From NCBI GenBank assembly GCA_024104275.1, contig JAGGHK010000010.1, positions 1-64,000 on the forward strand: 64,000 nt of DNA, read 5' to 3'. Under the pieces are notes generated by a model that searched no databases, had not been told where the DNA came from, and saw nothing but the letters and a program-made list of their open reading frames with translations. Shown here one piece after another: positions 36,504-45,814 of the stretch. This stretch comes from Bifidobacterium sp. (lineage in GTDB: Bacteria > Actinomycetota > Actinomycetes > Actinomycetales > Bifidobacteriaceae). A program made the position numbers and the translations under genes. The number at the start of each line of letters is the position of its first letter. The first letter of the stretch is position 1.

Positions 36504-37478
36504 ATGAGCAAGAAGCACGGCAAGAAAGTCATGAGTAGGAAAAAATTCAAGATTGTCGATAATCTGGACACCAACGAAAAGCGGCTTGAGGACCGGCTGT
36601 TCCTGATGCAGTTGGCGATGGACGAATACGACGAGTTTCTCGGTGGGACTTTGGAGCATTCGGTTTCCTGGTACTTGATGTGTTCGTGGCAAGGGCTTTC
36701 GAGCATGCAGAGTGCGCTGCTAATCGCTCGTCTTGCCACGCTACTCGACGCCTCGCAAACCGGCCACAAATGGACTCCGTTCGTCCACGCCCGTCAGGGC
36801 AAGCACGGCTTGGAAATCTACGGCAAGAAAGACAAGTCGAAGCGTGAAAAGGGGCCGGCGTTCGACGTTGCGCATATCCGTATGGTCATGCGTTCGGTGA
36901 TGACCAAGGAAAAGCTGCGTACCTTCACCGATGAACAGGTGATGCGTTTCGCTCGCACGCTGCAGGATATCGCCGCGCGTGAGGAGGAACGTGAGGCGAA
37001 GGATGACCGCAAGGATTCGCCGAGCTCTCCCGGTGCCGTCGCGTTTGAGGATGCCAAGGAATACGCCGATCCGGACGCATTGGATGATGTCGATGAAGTT
37101 GATGAAGATGGCGACAATGAGGCTGGCGAGGCCGGTCTTGATATTGATGCCATCGCCGATGAAGAAGCGGATTTCGAAGCATCCGATGATGACGAAAACG
37201 AAGTCGAAGATGAAGAAGATGCCGGGGTTCTGGCCGAAACCGGTCCGCTGAATGAATCGGCGGCGGCAGAGGAATTGTCTGATCACGGTGCCATTGCCGG
37301 AGTTGATGCTGGCAGTAAGGGGGAGGAAAACGAAACGGATTCGGACGAAAGCAACAGCACTGTAGGCGGCACCGAGAACCACAAAACTCATGGAAAGCAC
37401 GCTCAAAACAAAGACCCGTTGATGGATGTCCCCGAGCTCAAGCGGCTTGATTTGGGCAAGAGCGGCAAAACTAAGTAA
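36504..37478 (+). CDS. Hypothetical protein with strongly acidic C-terminal half
   Basis: The 324-residue product is not one I recognise. The N-terminal ~160 residues look folded: RLEDRLFLMQLAMDEYDEFLGGTLEHSVSWYLMCSWQGLSSMQSALLIARLATLLDASQTGHKW, then a basic patch KKDKSKREKG. Residues ~165-324 are disordered and rich in Asp and Glu, with short runs of both. AAGGAGG lies 6 bases before the ATG at 36504, which makes this start better than the ATG at 36390. The basic-then-acidic layout suggests binding to RNA or a basic partner, but that is a guess. Confidence 0.65.
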   Translation: MSKKHGKKVMSRKKFKIVDNLDTNEKRLEDRLFLMQLAMDEYDEFLGGTLEHSVSWYLMCSWQGLSSMQSALLIARLATLLDASQTGHKWTPFVHARQGKHGLEIYGKKDKSKREKGPAFDVAHIRMVMRSVMTKEKLRTFTDEQVMRFARTLQDIAAREEEREAKDDRKDSPSSPGAVAFEDAKEYADPDALDDVDEVDEDGDNEAGEAGLDIDAIADEEADFEASDDDENEVEDEEDAGVLAETGPLNESAAAEELSDHGAIAGVDAGSKGEENETDSDESNSTVGGTENHKTHGKHAQNKDPLMDVPELKRLDLGKSGKTK

Positions 37479-37561
37479 AACATCATTTGGTGTGTGCCAC
37501 GGTGCTGGCTGGAAATGATTTATCTGGATGACAGTACTATTAGTTGTGTAATACGTCTGTA

Positions 37562-37655
37562 ATCCAGCGCTGTCGATCTGAGGAATAAACCGACTGCCAT
37601 GTTCAGTATTGCGTACTGATATTGACGCAACGGGAGCGGCAGCGCTGCTGGCAGG
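37562..37655. other. Possible structured RNA or hairpin region
   Basis: CCAGCGCTG near 37563 is the complement of CAGCGCTGCTGG near 37641-37652 (one gap). A smaller inverted pair (CAGTATTGCGTA / TATTGACGCAA) lies between. No reading frame fits. It lies between a plus-strand gene and the valS terminator. Confidence 0.3.
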
Positions 37656-37678
37656 CAGATATCGCAGCCAAGAACGCT

Positions 37679-37715
37679 AAGAGGGGTTGCACTTTCAATA
37701 AGTGCAACCCCTCTT
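37679..37715. terminator. Bidirectional terminator between the acidic protein gene and valS
   Basis: A perfect 16-base stem (AAGAGGGGTTGCACTT with its complement) encloses a five-base loop. It lies 36 bases past the valS stop on the minus strand. Confidence 0.85.
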
Positions 37716-37750
37716 GCTGATGTTCTGGTTATCGGCCTTGCGCCAAAAGC

Positions 37751-40501
37751 CTACTTCTTCTTGGGCTTCTTGGCCGGCGGCTCGCCGAGTTCGGCGTCGC
37801 TGACCTTGACCACGATCTCGTTGTCGGCAACGTCAGCCGAATCGTCGACCGCGACCGTGAGCGGACCGGTGACCTTGCCGGCCTCGGCGATGTCGATGAG
37901 GCTTTCGTCGATGGCCTTCTTGCCGGCTTCGGGCACGTTCAACGTGGCCTTCAGAATCGGGGTCTTCATCGAGACCTTCGCCTGAGACTTCAAGCCACGC
38001 AGCTCGGCCAGCGCCTTGCCAGCCCAGACGAGCATGTCCGGATCGGCGTCACCTGCGGCGGCCTCATAAGGTTCGGCCTTCGGCCATGCGGCGGTATGAA
38101 CGGAACCTTCACCGGCGTGCATCCAGTGCCAGACCTCTTCGGTGGCGAACGGCATGTACGGCGCGAAGAGACGCGCGAACGCCTCAAGGCCCAAGCCCAA
38201 CGTGGTGCGAGCGGACTTCACGGCGGCGGCAGACGGCGTCTTGCCGGTGGAATCGGCCGTGCCATAAGCGCGGTTCTTCACTAGCTCGATATAGTCGTCG
38301 CAGAACTGCCAGAAGAACGTCTCGATGATTTCGAGCGCCTTGGAGTGCTCGTAGCTATCCATCGAAGCAGTGGCCTCGCGAATTACGGAAGCCAGACGGG
38401 CCATCACCGCGCGATCGAGCGGTTCGGTGACATCTGCCGGGTTCCAGGCTGCGGTCGCGGCGGAGCCGACGTGATGGTTGTCGTCCTCGCGGCCGATGGC
38501 CAGCGCGAACTTGGTGGCGTTCAGAAGCTTGATGGCCAGGCGGCGGCCGATTTTCATCTGGCCTTCGTCGTAGGTGGCGTCGAGGCCGAGCTTGGCGGAG
38601 GCGGCCCAGTAACGCACTGCGTCGGCACCGTACTTGTCGACCGGCTCCTTGGGGACCACGACGTTGCCCTTGGACTTCGACATCTTCTTGTGGTCGGGGT
38701 CGAGGATCCAGCCGGAAAGCGCGGTGTGCGCCCACGGCAGGCAATGGTTCTCGAGATGCGCGCGGTCCATCGTGCTGAAAAGCCAGGTGCGGATGATGTC
38801 CTGGCCCTGCGGGCGCAGGTCCATCGGGAAGGTCGCCTTGAAGAGGTCCTTGCTCTCCTGATCCGGCTCCTCCCAATGAGTGACGATCTGCGGGGTCAGC
38901 GACGAGGTGGCCCAGGTGTCCATGATGTCTTTTTCGGCCGTGAATCCACCGGGCACATCACGCTGGTCTTCGCTGTAGCCGGCCGGCACGTCGTTGGTCG
39001 GATCGATGGGCAGCTGGTCTTCGCTTGGGGTGATTGGATGGTCGCAATCTGGCTCGCCGTCGGCCTTCACGGGGTACCACAGCGGGAACGGGACACCGAA
39101 GAAGCGCTGGCGGGAGATGAGCCAGTCGCCGTTGAGGCCGTTGACCCAGTTCTCGTAGCGCACACGCATGAAGTCGGGGTGGAACTCGAGTTCCTTGCCG
39201 CGCTCCAGCAGCTCGGCACGCAGTTTCATGTCGGTGCCGCCGTTCTTCAGGTACCACTGGCGCGAAGTGACGATCTCGAGCGGCTTGTCGCCCTTCTCGT
39301 AGAAGTTTGTCATACGTTTGGTGGGCTTCGGCTCGCCGTCGAGGTCGCCGGACTCACGCAGGTGGTCGACGATGATCTTGCGGGCCGTGAAGGTGGTCTT
39401 GCCTTCGGTCTCCTCGAAGATGGCCTTGCCGCCCTCATCGGTGATCCAATCCGGCACGCTCATGATGATGCGGCCGTTGCGCTGGATGATCGGGCGGGTC
39501 GGCAGGTTCAAATCGCGCCACCACTCGATATCGGTCTGGTCGCCGAAGGTGCAGCACATCGCGATGCCGGCGCCCTTGTCCATCTCGGCGGCCGGGTGCG
39601 CGAGAATCGGCACCTTCACCTTGAAGAGCGGGGAGCAGACGTACTGGCCGAAGTACTTCTGATAGCGCTCGTCGTCGGGGTTGGCGATCAACGCGCCGCA
39701 CGCGGCCAAGAGCTCCGGGCGGGTGGTCTCGATGTAGATCGGGGTGCCGTCCTCGAAACGGAAGGCGACGCGATGGTAGAAGCCGTCGTATTCGCGGCTT
39801 TCCAGCTCGGCCTGGGCCACAGCGGTCTGGAAGGTGACGTCCCAGAGGCCGGGAGCGTCCTTCTGATAAGCCTCGCCACGCGCGAGATTGCGCAGGAACG
39901 CCTTCTGCGCCACACGCTGCGGGTGCTCGCCGATGGTGTGGTAGGTCTGGCGCCAGTCGATGGACATGCCCAAGGAGCGCCACAACGCCTCGAACTGCTT
40001 CTCGTCCTGCGCGGTGAGCTTCTCGCACAGTTCCACGAAGTTCTTGCGGCTGATCGGCACCTGGTCACGGGCCTCGAGCTTCTTACCCTGCGTGCCCTCG
40101 AACGGCGGCTTGAAATCAGGATCGTATTTCAACGACGTGTCGACGCGCACGCCGTAATAGTTCTGCACGCGGCGCTCGGTCGGCAGGCCGTTGTCGTCCC
40201 AGCCCATCGGGTAGAAGACGTGCTTGCCCCGCATACGCTCGTAGCGCGCCACCACGTCGGTATGCGTGTAGGAGAAGACGTGGCCCACATGCAGATGGCC
40301 GGAGACAGTGGGCGGCGGGGTGTCGATGGAGTAGACCGCCTTGCGGTCCGGCTTGCCGTTGCCGTCGCGCGGAATCTCAAAATCGTAGGTGCCGTCGTTG
40401 TCCCATTCGGCACGCCACTTGTCTTCCAGGCCGTCGACGCCGACCCTGTCGGGAAGCGGCGAGAGGCTTGCATTGATGGTGTTATTGTCCTGATCAGTCA
40501 T
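37751..40501 (-). CDS. valS: Valyl-tRNA synthetase
   Basis: The 916-residue class I synthetase charges tRNA-Val. The HIGH motif is seen in TPPPTVSGHLHVGHVFSY and KMSKS in DPDHKKMSKSKGN. The CP1 editing domain lies between them (VAFRFEDGTPIYIETTRPELLAACGAL). The anticodon-binding domain follows at residues ~680-850. The C-terminus is short and basic (PPAKKPKKK), without the long coiled coil of many ValRS. The start is the ATG at 40501; no clear ribosome-binding site is visible, and upstream GTG codons in frame (to 40561) lack one as well. It is the last gene of a minus-strand run that starts with nth. Confidence 0.96.
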   Translation of the reverse strand: MTDQDNNTINASLSPLPDRVGVDGLEDKWRAEWDNDGTYDFEIPRDGNGKPDRKAVYSIDTPPPTVSGHLHVGHVFSYTHTDVVARYERMRGKHVFYPMGWDDNGLPTERRVQNYYGVRVDTSLKYDPDFKPPFEGTQGKKLEARDQVPISRKNFVELCEKLTAQDEKQFEALWRSLGMSIDWRQTYHTIGEHPQRVAQKAFLRNLARGEAYQKDAPGLWDVTFQTAVAQAELESREYDGFYHRVAFRFEDGTPIYIETTRPELLAACGALIANPDDERYQKYFGQYVCSPLFKVKVPILAHPAAEMDKGAGIAMCCTFGDQTDIEWWRDLNLPTRPIIQRNGRIIMSVPDWITDEGGKAIFEETEGKTTFTARKIIVDHLRESGDLDGEPKPTKRMTNFYEKGDKPLEIVTSRQWYLKNGGTDMKLRAELLERGKELEFHPDFMRVRYENWVNGLNGDWLISRQRFFGVPFPLWYPVKADGEPDCDHPITPSEDQLPIDPTNDVPAGYSEDQRDVPGGFTAEKDIMDTWATSSLTPQIVTHWEEPDQESKDLFKATFPMDLRPQGQDIIRTWLFSTMDRAHLENHCLPWAHTALSGWILDPDHKKMSKSKGNVVVPKEPVDKYGADAVRYWAASAKLGLDATYDEGQMKIGRRLAIKLLNATKFALAIGREDDNHHVGSAATAAWNPADVTEPLDRAVMARLASVIREATASMDSYEHSKALEIIETFFWQFCDDYIELVKNRAYGTADSTGKTPSAAAVKSARTTLGLGLEAFARLFAPYMPFATEEVWHWMHAGEGSVHTAAWPKAEPYEAAAGDADPDMLVWAGKALAELRGLKSQAKVSMKTPILKATLNVPEAGKKAIDESLIDIAEAGKVTGPLTVAVDDSADVADNEIVVKVSDAELGEPPAKKPKKK

Positions 40502-40569
40502 AACGACCAATTTTAGAAAGCAATGGTGACATAGGTGCCGCAGCGGTTGGCATGCGGGCACCGGTTTTT

Positions 40570-42096
40570 CTACCGCGTCCTCACGTCGCGCAGCGGCAGA
40601 TATTCGTCGGTCATGTTCCTCGGGTAACCGGTGACATTATTATCCGCGACCACCATGCTGCTTTCGGTGTAAAGCCAAGCGCTGCCGGCATCGGCGCTCA
40701 CGGTTTTGGCGTAGCTGCGCAGGTTCTGCTGGTAGTCGATATCGTTGGTCGAAGCCAGTGCGTTGCGATAATCCTCTTGAGCTTGGCTGTTCTGATAGCC
40801 GAACCTGTCGTTGGCGAACGCACCCAGATCATCGGGGCCCTGCATAGTGGTGATGGCCATTTTGTAGTCGCCGTTGGCAAGTCGCTGGGAAAGCGCGTTG
40901 TCGTCGACTTCTTGCATGACAAGATTGAAGCGGGTTGTCTTGAACTGTTCTACGATCTGCTGACCGAGCGAAGCGTACTCGGGAGGCACCAGGAAGGTGA
41001 CGTCGCCGATATAGCTGGGCCCGAAATAGTTGATGTCGTTCTTGCCCTCGTCCAGATTGTGCGGGAACATAACGGAAAGATCGTCATACCCCGGTTCGAG
41101 AGGGCTGATCGGCCCGTTCAAGACGGAGGCGGCGTTCGGCTGCGCTTTGGTGATCGCCTCGTTATCGAGGATATAGCGCACGGCCGCACGGGCGCGCTGA
41201 TCGGAGAAAATCGAATTGGCGTTGTTGTTGAGCGCCAAGGTCACCTTGGAAGTGGTAAGGCCTTTGGAAACGCTGTATTTTTTGCTGTTTGCAAAGGCCT
41301 TCGGGGAATCTGACGGCTTGAGCACGGCAAGCTGGATCTGGCCGTCTTGCATGGCCTTGTTCAACGATTCCACCGAGTCGAAATAGCGCATGGTCATCTG
41401 CGAGGCGGCTGCCTGCTGTTTCCAATACAGGGGATTGCGCGCGAAAACGATCGAACTTCCTGGGGTGAAATTGTGCACGGTAAAAGGGCCGCTGCCGCTG
41501 GACTGTTTGGCGTAGTTTACTTTGGAAGTCGAATCATAGACGATTCCGGCGCGCGAGGAAAGGGCGCGCAAGAGCCTCGGGTTGGGCGAGGAAAGGCTTA
41601 TCTGCACCGTTGACGTGTTCGGGTTTTTGACGGCTTTAAGCCCGGCCAGTTCCTCAGCGCCCACGTAGTTGTTGTTGATGACCTGCTGAAGGGAATAGAC
41701 CACATCGGTCGAATCCAGCGCGTCGCCGTTGGCGAAACGCATGTCGGGATTGAGCGTGAACGTGTAATTGAGGCCGTCTTTGGAGACGTCCCAGCTTTTG
41801 GCGATGGACGGAACGAGTTTGTTGTTCTGGTCGCGGCCGACGAGGGTTTCGTAGACATTGCCGATCAGCGCCTGGTCAAGCTCCTTGCCTTGTACGCTGC
41901 GGATGTCAAGCGATTGCGGGGCGGGCGCATCCAGGCCGACAGTGACTTCCGAACCGGAATGAAGCAGGGTGGCATCGCCCGGACGATGACCGAAATGAGC
42001 CCAGCCGACACCTACGGCGGCGAATAACACTACAGCAGCGCCGAGGAAGGCGAGACCCCTCATTGGCCCGCTCGTTTGCTGCTTATGCCGTGACAT
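40570..42096 (-). CDS. ABC transporter solute-binding protein, family 5 (oligopeptide type)
   Basis: The 508-residue protein has a membrane helix near the N-terminus (GLAFLGAAVVLFAAVGVGWA) but no lipobox cysteine. It is therefore a signal-anchored rather than a lipid-anchored binding protein. The family 5 fold is seen from SLDIRSVQGKELDQALIGNVYETLVGRDQNNKLVPSIAKSWDVSKDGLNYTFTLNPDMRFANGDALDSTDVVYSL onward. KVTLALNNNANSIFSDQRARAAVRYILD follows. Peptide, nickel or dipeptide uptake is typical. No permease or ATPase genes adjoin it, so it may serve a transporter elsewhere. It lies 68 bases after nth and 68 before valS on the same strand. Confidence 0.8.
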   Translation of the reverse strand: MSRHKQQTSGPMRGLAFLGAAVVLFAAVGVGWAHFGHRPGDATLLHSGSEVTVGLDAPAPQSLDIRSVQGKELDQALIGNVYETLVGRDQNNKLVPSIAKSWDVSKDGLNYTFTLNPDMRFANGDALDSTDVVYSLQQVINNNYVGAEELAGLKAVKNPNTSTVQISLSSPNPRLLRALSSRAGIVYDSTSKVNYAKQSSGSGPFTVHNFTPGSSIVFARNPLYWKQQAAASQMTMRYFDSVESLNKAMQDGQIQLAVLKPSDSPKAFANSKKYSVSKGLTTSKVTLALNNNANSIFSDQRARAAVRYILDNEAITKAQPNAASVLNGPISPLEPGYDDLSVMFPHNLDEGKNDINYFGPSYIGDVTFLVPPEYASLGQQIVEQFKTTRFNLVMQEVDDNALSQRLANGDYKMAITTMQGPDDLGAFANDRFGYQNSQAQEDYRNALASTNDIDYQQNLRSYAKTVSADAGSAWLYTESSMVVADNNVTGYPRNMTDEYLPLRDVRTR

Positions 42097-42164
42097 AGGT
42101 CAGAAGTCTACTATTCGGTGCTGAATGATTCCTGAAAATGCGGAAAGCGTTGGAATATCAAGAA

Positions 42165-42833
42165 TCAGAGCGGGTGGAATGCAGACGGGCATGTGTCGTT
42201 CAATGGGCAGGATTCACAGTTCGGATTGCGCGCGCTGCATACGTTGCGTCCGAAGAGGATGAGGCGGTGAGAAAGGTTTGACCATTCTTTGGGGTCGAAA
42301 TATTGTGTGATTTCCTTTTCGACCTTGACCGGGTCGGGGTGCTTGTTGCGCCAATCCGTACGCCAGTGCAGGCGTCCGGTGACGCGGATGACGTGCGTGT
42401 CGACGGGGAAGCCGGGCACGCCGAACGCGTCGCCCAAGACGACGTTCGCAGTTTTGCGGCCGACGCCGGAAAGTGTGGTGAGCTCTTCCATTGTTCGTGG
42501 CACCACGCCGTCGAAGTCTCGGACGATTTGGGAGGCGAGCTCGATGATATGCGCGGATTTCGTATGGTAGAAGCCGAGCGGATGGATGATGTCCTCGATG
42601 CGCTCGGGGTCGGCCACCGCCAGCGTTTCCGGCGTGCCGTAATCGCGGAACAGCTCGGGCGTGACGCTGTTGACCCGCACGTCCGTGGTTTGCGCGCTCA
42701 GGACGGTGGCGACGAGCAGATGGAACGGGGTCTCGTAATCGAGCGTGCACATCGCATCGGGGAACATGTCGCACAGCACATCGTATTCGGCGTGAATGCG
42801 TTCGGCGCGTTGCGCTTTGGTTTCCCTGGGCAT
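42165..42833 (-). CDS. nth: Endonuclease III (DNA glycosylase/AP lyase)
   Basis: The 222-residue enzyme removes oxidised pyrimidines and cuts abasic sites. The helix-hairpin-helix and catalytic Lys are in LSGVGRKTANVVLG. The catalytic Asp is in PVDTHVIRV. The [4Fe-4S] loop is C-x6-C-x2-C-x5-C at the C-terminus (CSARNPNCESCPLNDTC). The length is normal. The direct repeats at 42903-42959 lie in its upstream region. Confidence 0.96.
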   Translation of the reverse strand: MPRETKAQRAERIHAEYDVLCDMFPDAMCTLDYETPFHLLVATVLSAQTTDVRVNSVTPELFRDYGTPETLAVADPERIEDIIHPLGFYHTKSAHIIELASQIVRDFDGVVPRTMEELTTLSGVGRKTANVVLGDAFGVPGFPVDTHVIRVTGRLHWRTDWRNKHPDPVKVEKEITQYFDPKEWSNLSHRLILFGRNVCSARNPNCESCPLNDTCPSAFHPL

Positions 42834-42902
42834 CGGCTTTCCGCTCCTCGTTTATCGTCCGTTATGGATGTTGATATACGTTTCCTTATTATCGAATCAT
42901 AT

Positions 42903-42959
42903 GTGATAACAAGGTGATTCACCTGCCACTATAGGCGTGATAATAAGGTATTGTCACCT
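42903..42959. promoter_or_regulatory. Two operator-like direct repeats upstream of nth
   Basis: Copy 1 (42903-42924) and copy 2 (42937-42959) share GTGATAAYAAGGT and end in TCACCT. Copy 1 contains the palindrome AGGTGA-T-TCACCT. They lie 70-125 bases before the nth start on its strand and just past the stop of the regulator gene. Confidence 0.45.
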
Positions 42960-42971
42960 GTTTTGCGGATT

Positions 42972-43760
42972 TCAGGCGTTGTTTTCGTCGGCGGTGTCTT
43001 GGCTGTTGGCGCCTTCATCGTTTTCGTCGGTGTCGTGGTCGCCAGCGCCATTGCCGTCGTTGTCCGGCGGATCGAAGCGATAACCGACGTTGCGCACGGT
43101 GCCGATTATGTGCTCGTATTCGCCGCCGAGCTTGGCGCGCAGACGACGCACGTGGACGTCGACGGTTCGCGTGCCGCCGTAATAGTCGTAACCCCACACT
43201 TCCTGCAGTAGCTGGGCGCGGGTGAAGACGCGATGCGGATGCTGGACGAGGTACTTCAGGAGCTCGAATTCCTTGTAGGCCAGATTGACCGGTTCGCCGT
43301 TGAGCGTCGCCGTATAGCCCTTCGTGTCCACCACCAGATCGCCGGAACGGATCTGCCCATCATCGCGATAATTGTCACGTTCCACGGACGTACGGGTGGT
43401 GGCCGGGGCTGCCTGCCCGCGCTCGCAGACCAAACGCAACCGTCCTTCCACTTCGGCGGGGGAGGCGTTGCTCACCACGACATCGGCTACGCCCCATTGA
43501 ATGTTGATGGCAGTGAAGCCACCTTCCGTGATGATAGGAATGATCGGAATGGAAAGGCCGGAGGCGTGAATCAGATTGCACAGCGTCTTGGCGTTGGCGA
43601 GGTCGTCGCGTGCGTCAAGGAAAAGAATGGTGTTTTCGGGGAGTTTCACCAGGCTTGCGGCATCCATCGGCAGCACGCGCACGCGGTAGGAGAGCAGGGC
43701 CAGACTTGGCAGCACGCTCGCGGGATTGGGGGCCATCGTCATCAATGTCAGATCGGTCAT
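42972..43760 (-). CDS. GlnR-like OmpR-family response regulator
   Basis: The 262-residue regulator has a receiver-like N-domain (residues 1-110) and a winged-helix DNA-binding domain (about 145-235). The latter reads NGEPVNLAYKEFELLKYLVQHPHRVFTRAQLLQEVWGYDYYGGTRTVDVHVRRLRAKLG and ends YRF. The receiver keeps one acidic residue (LFLDARDD) but lacks the usual acidic pocket and conserved Lys, as in orphan GlnR proteins of actinobacteria that control nitrogen genes. No histidine kinase adjoins it. The ATG at 43760 has GGGAGGG 4-6 bases upstream. A 30-residue Asp/Asn-rich tail closes it. Confidence 0.8.
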   Translation of the reverse strand: MTDLTLMTMAPNPASVLPSLALLSYRVRVLPMDAASLVKLPENTILFLDARDDLANAKTLCNLIHASGLSIPIIPIITEGGFTAINIQWGVADVVVSNASPAEVEGRLRLVCERGQAAPATTRTSVERDNYRDDGQIRSGDLVVDTKGYTATLNGEPVNLAYKEFELLKYLVQHPHRVFTRAQLLQEVWGYDYYGGTRTVDVHVRRLRAKLGGEYEHIIGTVRNVGYRFDPPDNDGNGAGDHDTDENDEGANSQDTADENNA

Positions 43761-44009
43761 TGAACCCTCCCTCCCAATCGTGGCCCTGTGAGTTTTCGTA
43801 AGTCCTGGCGTTTCCGGCTTTAGCCTACGCATAGCTCGACATCGTGTTTACGACGTCATTGGGGTTTAATTCGATTATTCATATTGTAACTGCTGGTTGT
43901 GGACACTGGCCGCTACCATATTGCTTATGGAAACCCCTGTTTATGTCGGCAGTGTTACGCCGGAGTTTCCGCGGTTTTGAAGCCGGGTGAACAATTAGAC
44001 AGCAAGGTT

Positions 44010-44038
44010 TTGATTGACGGGATTTTCGTGGCTAAAAT
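44010..44038 (+). promoter_or_regulatory. Promoter for the membrane protein gene
   Basis: TTGATT (44010-44015) and TAAAAT (44033-44038) are 17 bases apart. RNA would start about 44045, very close to the ATG at 44053. Confidence 0.5.
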
Positions 44039-44052
44039 GGCATGAAATGTGA

Positions 44053-44952
44053 ATGACGCGAAACGGAACGGGGTTACGGATGGCTGCTGCGGCGAATGGT
44101 GACAATGAAAAAGCTGCGGGTATGGTGGATTCTCAATCGCTGAAGGGCTCCACCAAGCAGATGGTGTTGTTTGAAGTCGGCGCGTATGTCGTCATCGCCA
44201 TCCTGATGATTGCCGCGTGCTTTGTCGAGGGCCGGATGGAAGTGGCCCTTTTTACGGCAGTGGCCGGGGCTCTGGCGATTTTTGTGTTGGTTTCCTGGCC
44301 GTTGCATAGCAGTTTTTTCGATGCCATGGTGGGGGCTTTTGGCGGATTTGCCATGATATATGGTACGCAGGTATGGTTGGCGGACGCGTTGCCGCCGACC
44401 GATTGTATGACTGGTCCGCATGGACTGCGGCGTCACGTATCTGCTCGATTCGACGCGTTGTCGGGCGACGCATTGCTGCATTGGTGCACGCTCTGGGCGG
44501 TTGCGTTGCTGGTCGTGCTGGCGGCGTTCGTCATCCTCGGTTTCCTGCATCAGATGCTGCGCCGTGAACGGACGAATATGGTGCTTTCCCTCTCGCACAG
44601 CCTGATGTTCGACGTCGCGATGGCAGGGGCTTCGGGCTGGGTGTTCGCCCCTGTCTTGCTGCGTTATTTCGGCGTCGGGAATCTGGGCGCTCGCAAGCCG
44701 TATCTTGTCGCGTTGGTTGCGGTGATTGCTGTGGCTTTGCTGGTCGCTTTGTCGTGGGCCTCGACTAGGTGGGCGAGGGATTATCGGGCCTCCGGAAGCT
44801 CCCTTCCGCGTTTCAAGCTCGAGGCCGGCAATTCCAATGACGTACGGAGCTTCCGTAGTTATGCTTTTTATTCCTTGGGGCTCGTGCCGGTGATGTACGG
44901 CGGCTTCGTCGTCTATCTCGTGTTGGTTTCCCTGCTTGTTTTCGTCGGCTGA
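44053..44952 (+). CDS. Hypothetical polytopic membrane protein
   Basis: The 299-residue protein has about seven hydrophobic segments, for example VGAYVVIAILMIAACFV, VALFTAVAGALAIFVLVSW, WAVALLVVLAAFVILGFL and LVALVAVIAVALLVALSW. I do not recognise a family. The loops are short, without metal or nucleotide motifs. The first ~35 residues are polar and cytoplasmic. Two starts are possible: the ATG at 44053, almost at the RNA start, or the ATG at 44080, with G-rich sequence ahead. It converges with mntP, with 15 bases between the stops. Confidence 0.6.
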   Translation: MTRNGTGLRMAAAANGDNEKAAGMVDSQSLKGSTKQMVLFEVGAYVVIAILMIAACFVEGRMEVALFTAVAGALAIFVLVSWPLHSSFFDAMVGAFGGFAMIYGTQVWLADALPPTDCMTGPHGLRRHVSARFDALSGDALLHWCTLWAVALLVVLAAFVILGFLHQMLRRERTNMVLSLSHSLMFDVAMAGASGWVFAPVLLRYFGVGNLGARKPYLVALVAVIAVALLVALSWASTRWARDYRASGSSLPRFKLEAGNSNDVRSFRSYAFYSLGLVPVMYGGFVVYLVLVSLLVFVG

Positions 44953-44967
44953 GCGGGCGTTTTAGAC

Positions 44968-45537
44968 TCACCAGGCGATGATGCCGAGGTGTTCCAGCAG
45001 GGTTTTCAGACCGATGTGGATGAGGACGATGCCGCCGACGATTTGAGCGGTCTGCTGCCAACGCACGCCAATGGTGTGGCCGAGGTAGAGGCCAGCGATC
45101 GAGAAGGCACCCGTGATGACGCCGATGATGACGGCCGCGCCCCAGATGTTGAGCGGCATGAACTGGAAGCTCACGCCTACCGCGAAGGCGTCGATGCTGC
45201 ACGCGACGGCCAGCGGTGCCATGTGCCGCCAGTCGAATTGGGCGGTTTCCTTGGCGTCCTCCTCCGGTTCGCCGAACGCTTCGCGGATCATGTTGCCGCC
45301 GATCAGCGCGAGCAGTCCGAAAATAATCCAATGGTCGATGGCCTCGACGTAACGCCCGAAGAGCGAGGCGAAGAAATAACCCAGAATCGGGAACAACGCT
45401 TGGAACCCACCGAACCAGAGTGCGGTTTTGAGTGCGTTTATCGGCCTGACATGTTTAGTGGCCAGTCCCTTGCCGATGGCGATGGCGAAGGCGTCCATGG
45501 AGACGGACACCGCGATAAGCAGAATTTCGACGATCAT
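44968..45537 (-). CDS. mntP: Manganese efflux pump MntP
   Basis: The 189-residue six-helix membrane protein exports Mn(II). It has the repeated acidic motif of the family, MDAFAIAIGKGL in the first half and CSIDAFAVGVSFQF in the second, plus GGNMIREAFG. The start is the ATG at 45537. Its leader (45538 to about 45810) is long. In other bacteria such leaders often carry the Mn-sensing yybP-ykoY riboswitch; I could not prove one here. Confidence 0.93.
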   Translation of the reverse strand: MIVEILLIAVSVSMDAFAIAIGKGLATKHVRPINALKTALWFGGFQALFPILGYFFASLFGRYVEAIDHWIIFGLLALIGGNMIREAFGEPEEDAKETAQFDWRHMAPLAVACSIDAFAVGVSFQFMPLNIWGAAVIIGVITGAFSIAGLYLGHTIGVRWQQTAQIVGGIVLIHIGLKTLLEHLGIIAW

Positions 45538-45814
45538 AAGCTTGCGTCTGCACTTTCGTGTTCATCCGCAGCACGATGTCGGGAACGGTAACGTTGATTT
45601 GTCGCCGTCACAAGTCGCATGCGGATGGGCCTCGACGGTTGCCCGCCTACGCTTCGTGTTTCGGCATTGAGAACTGCCGGCAACTCCTTACTTTACTGTT
45701 CCGGCTTTGAATTCCCGATGTGAATACCGTTCGCATGCCACAATTGTTGAACTTCAGTATAGTACCTGGCCGATGATCTGATTGGCGGTTTGGCGTACTG
45801 CGAATCCGGCAAAC
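45538..45814 (-). other. Long mntP leader, possible regulatory RNA
   Basis: No coding frame of note is present. On the minus strand the sequence AAAGTAAGGAGTTGCCGGCAG (about 45679-45699) recalls the GGGGAGUAGC stretch of Mn riboswitches. I could not find a convincing partner for the second conserved loop, so this is only a hint. Confidence 0.25.

Noticed and set aside
38345-40516. A 723-codon open frame on the plus strand opposite valS.
   Set aside because: It is the mirror of a high-GC gene on the other strand. Its translation has no family resemblance, while the minus strand encodes a complete ValRS.
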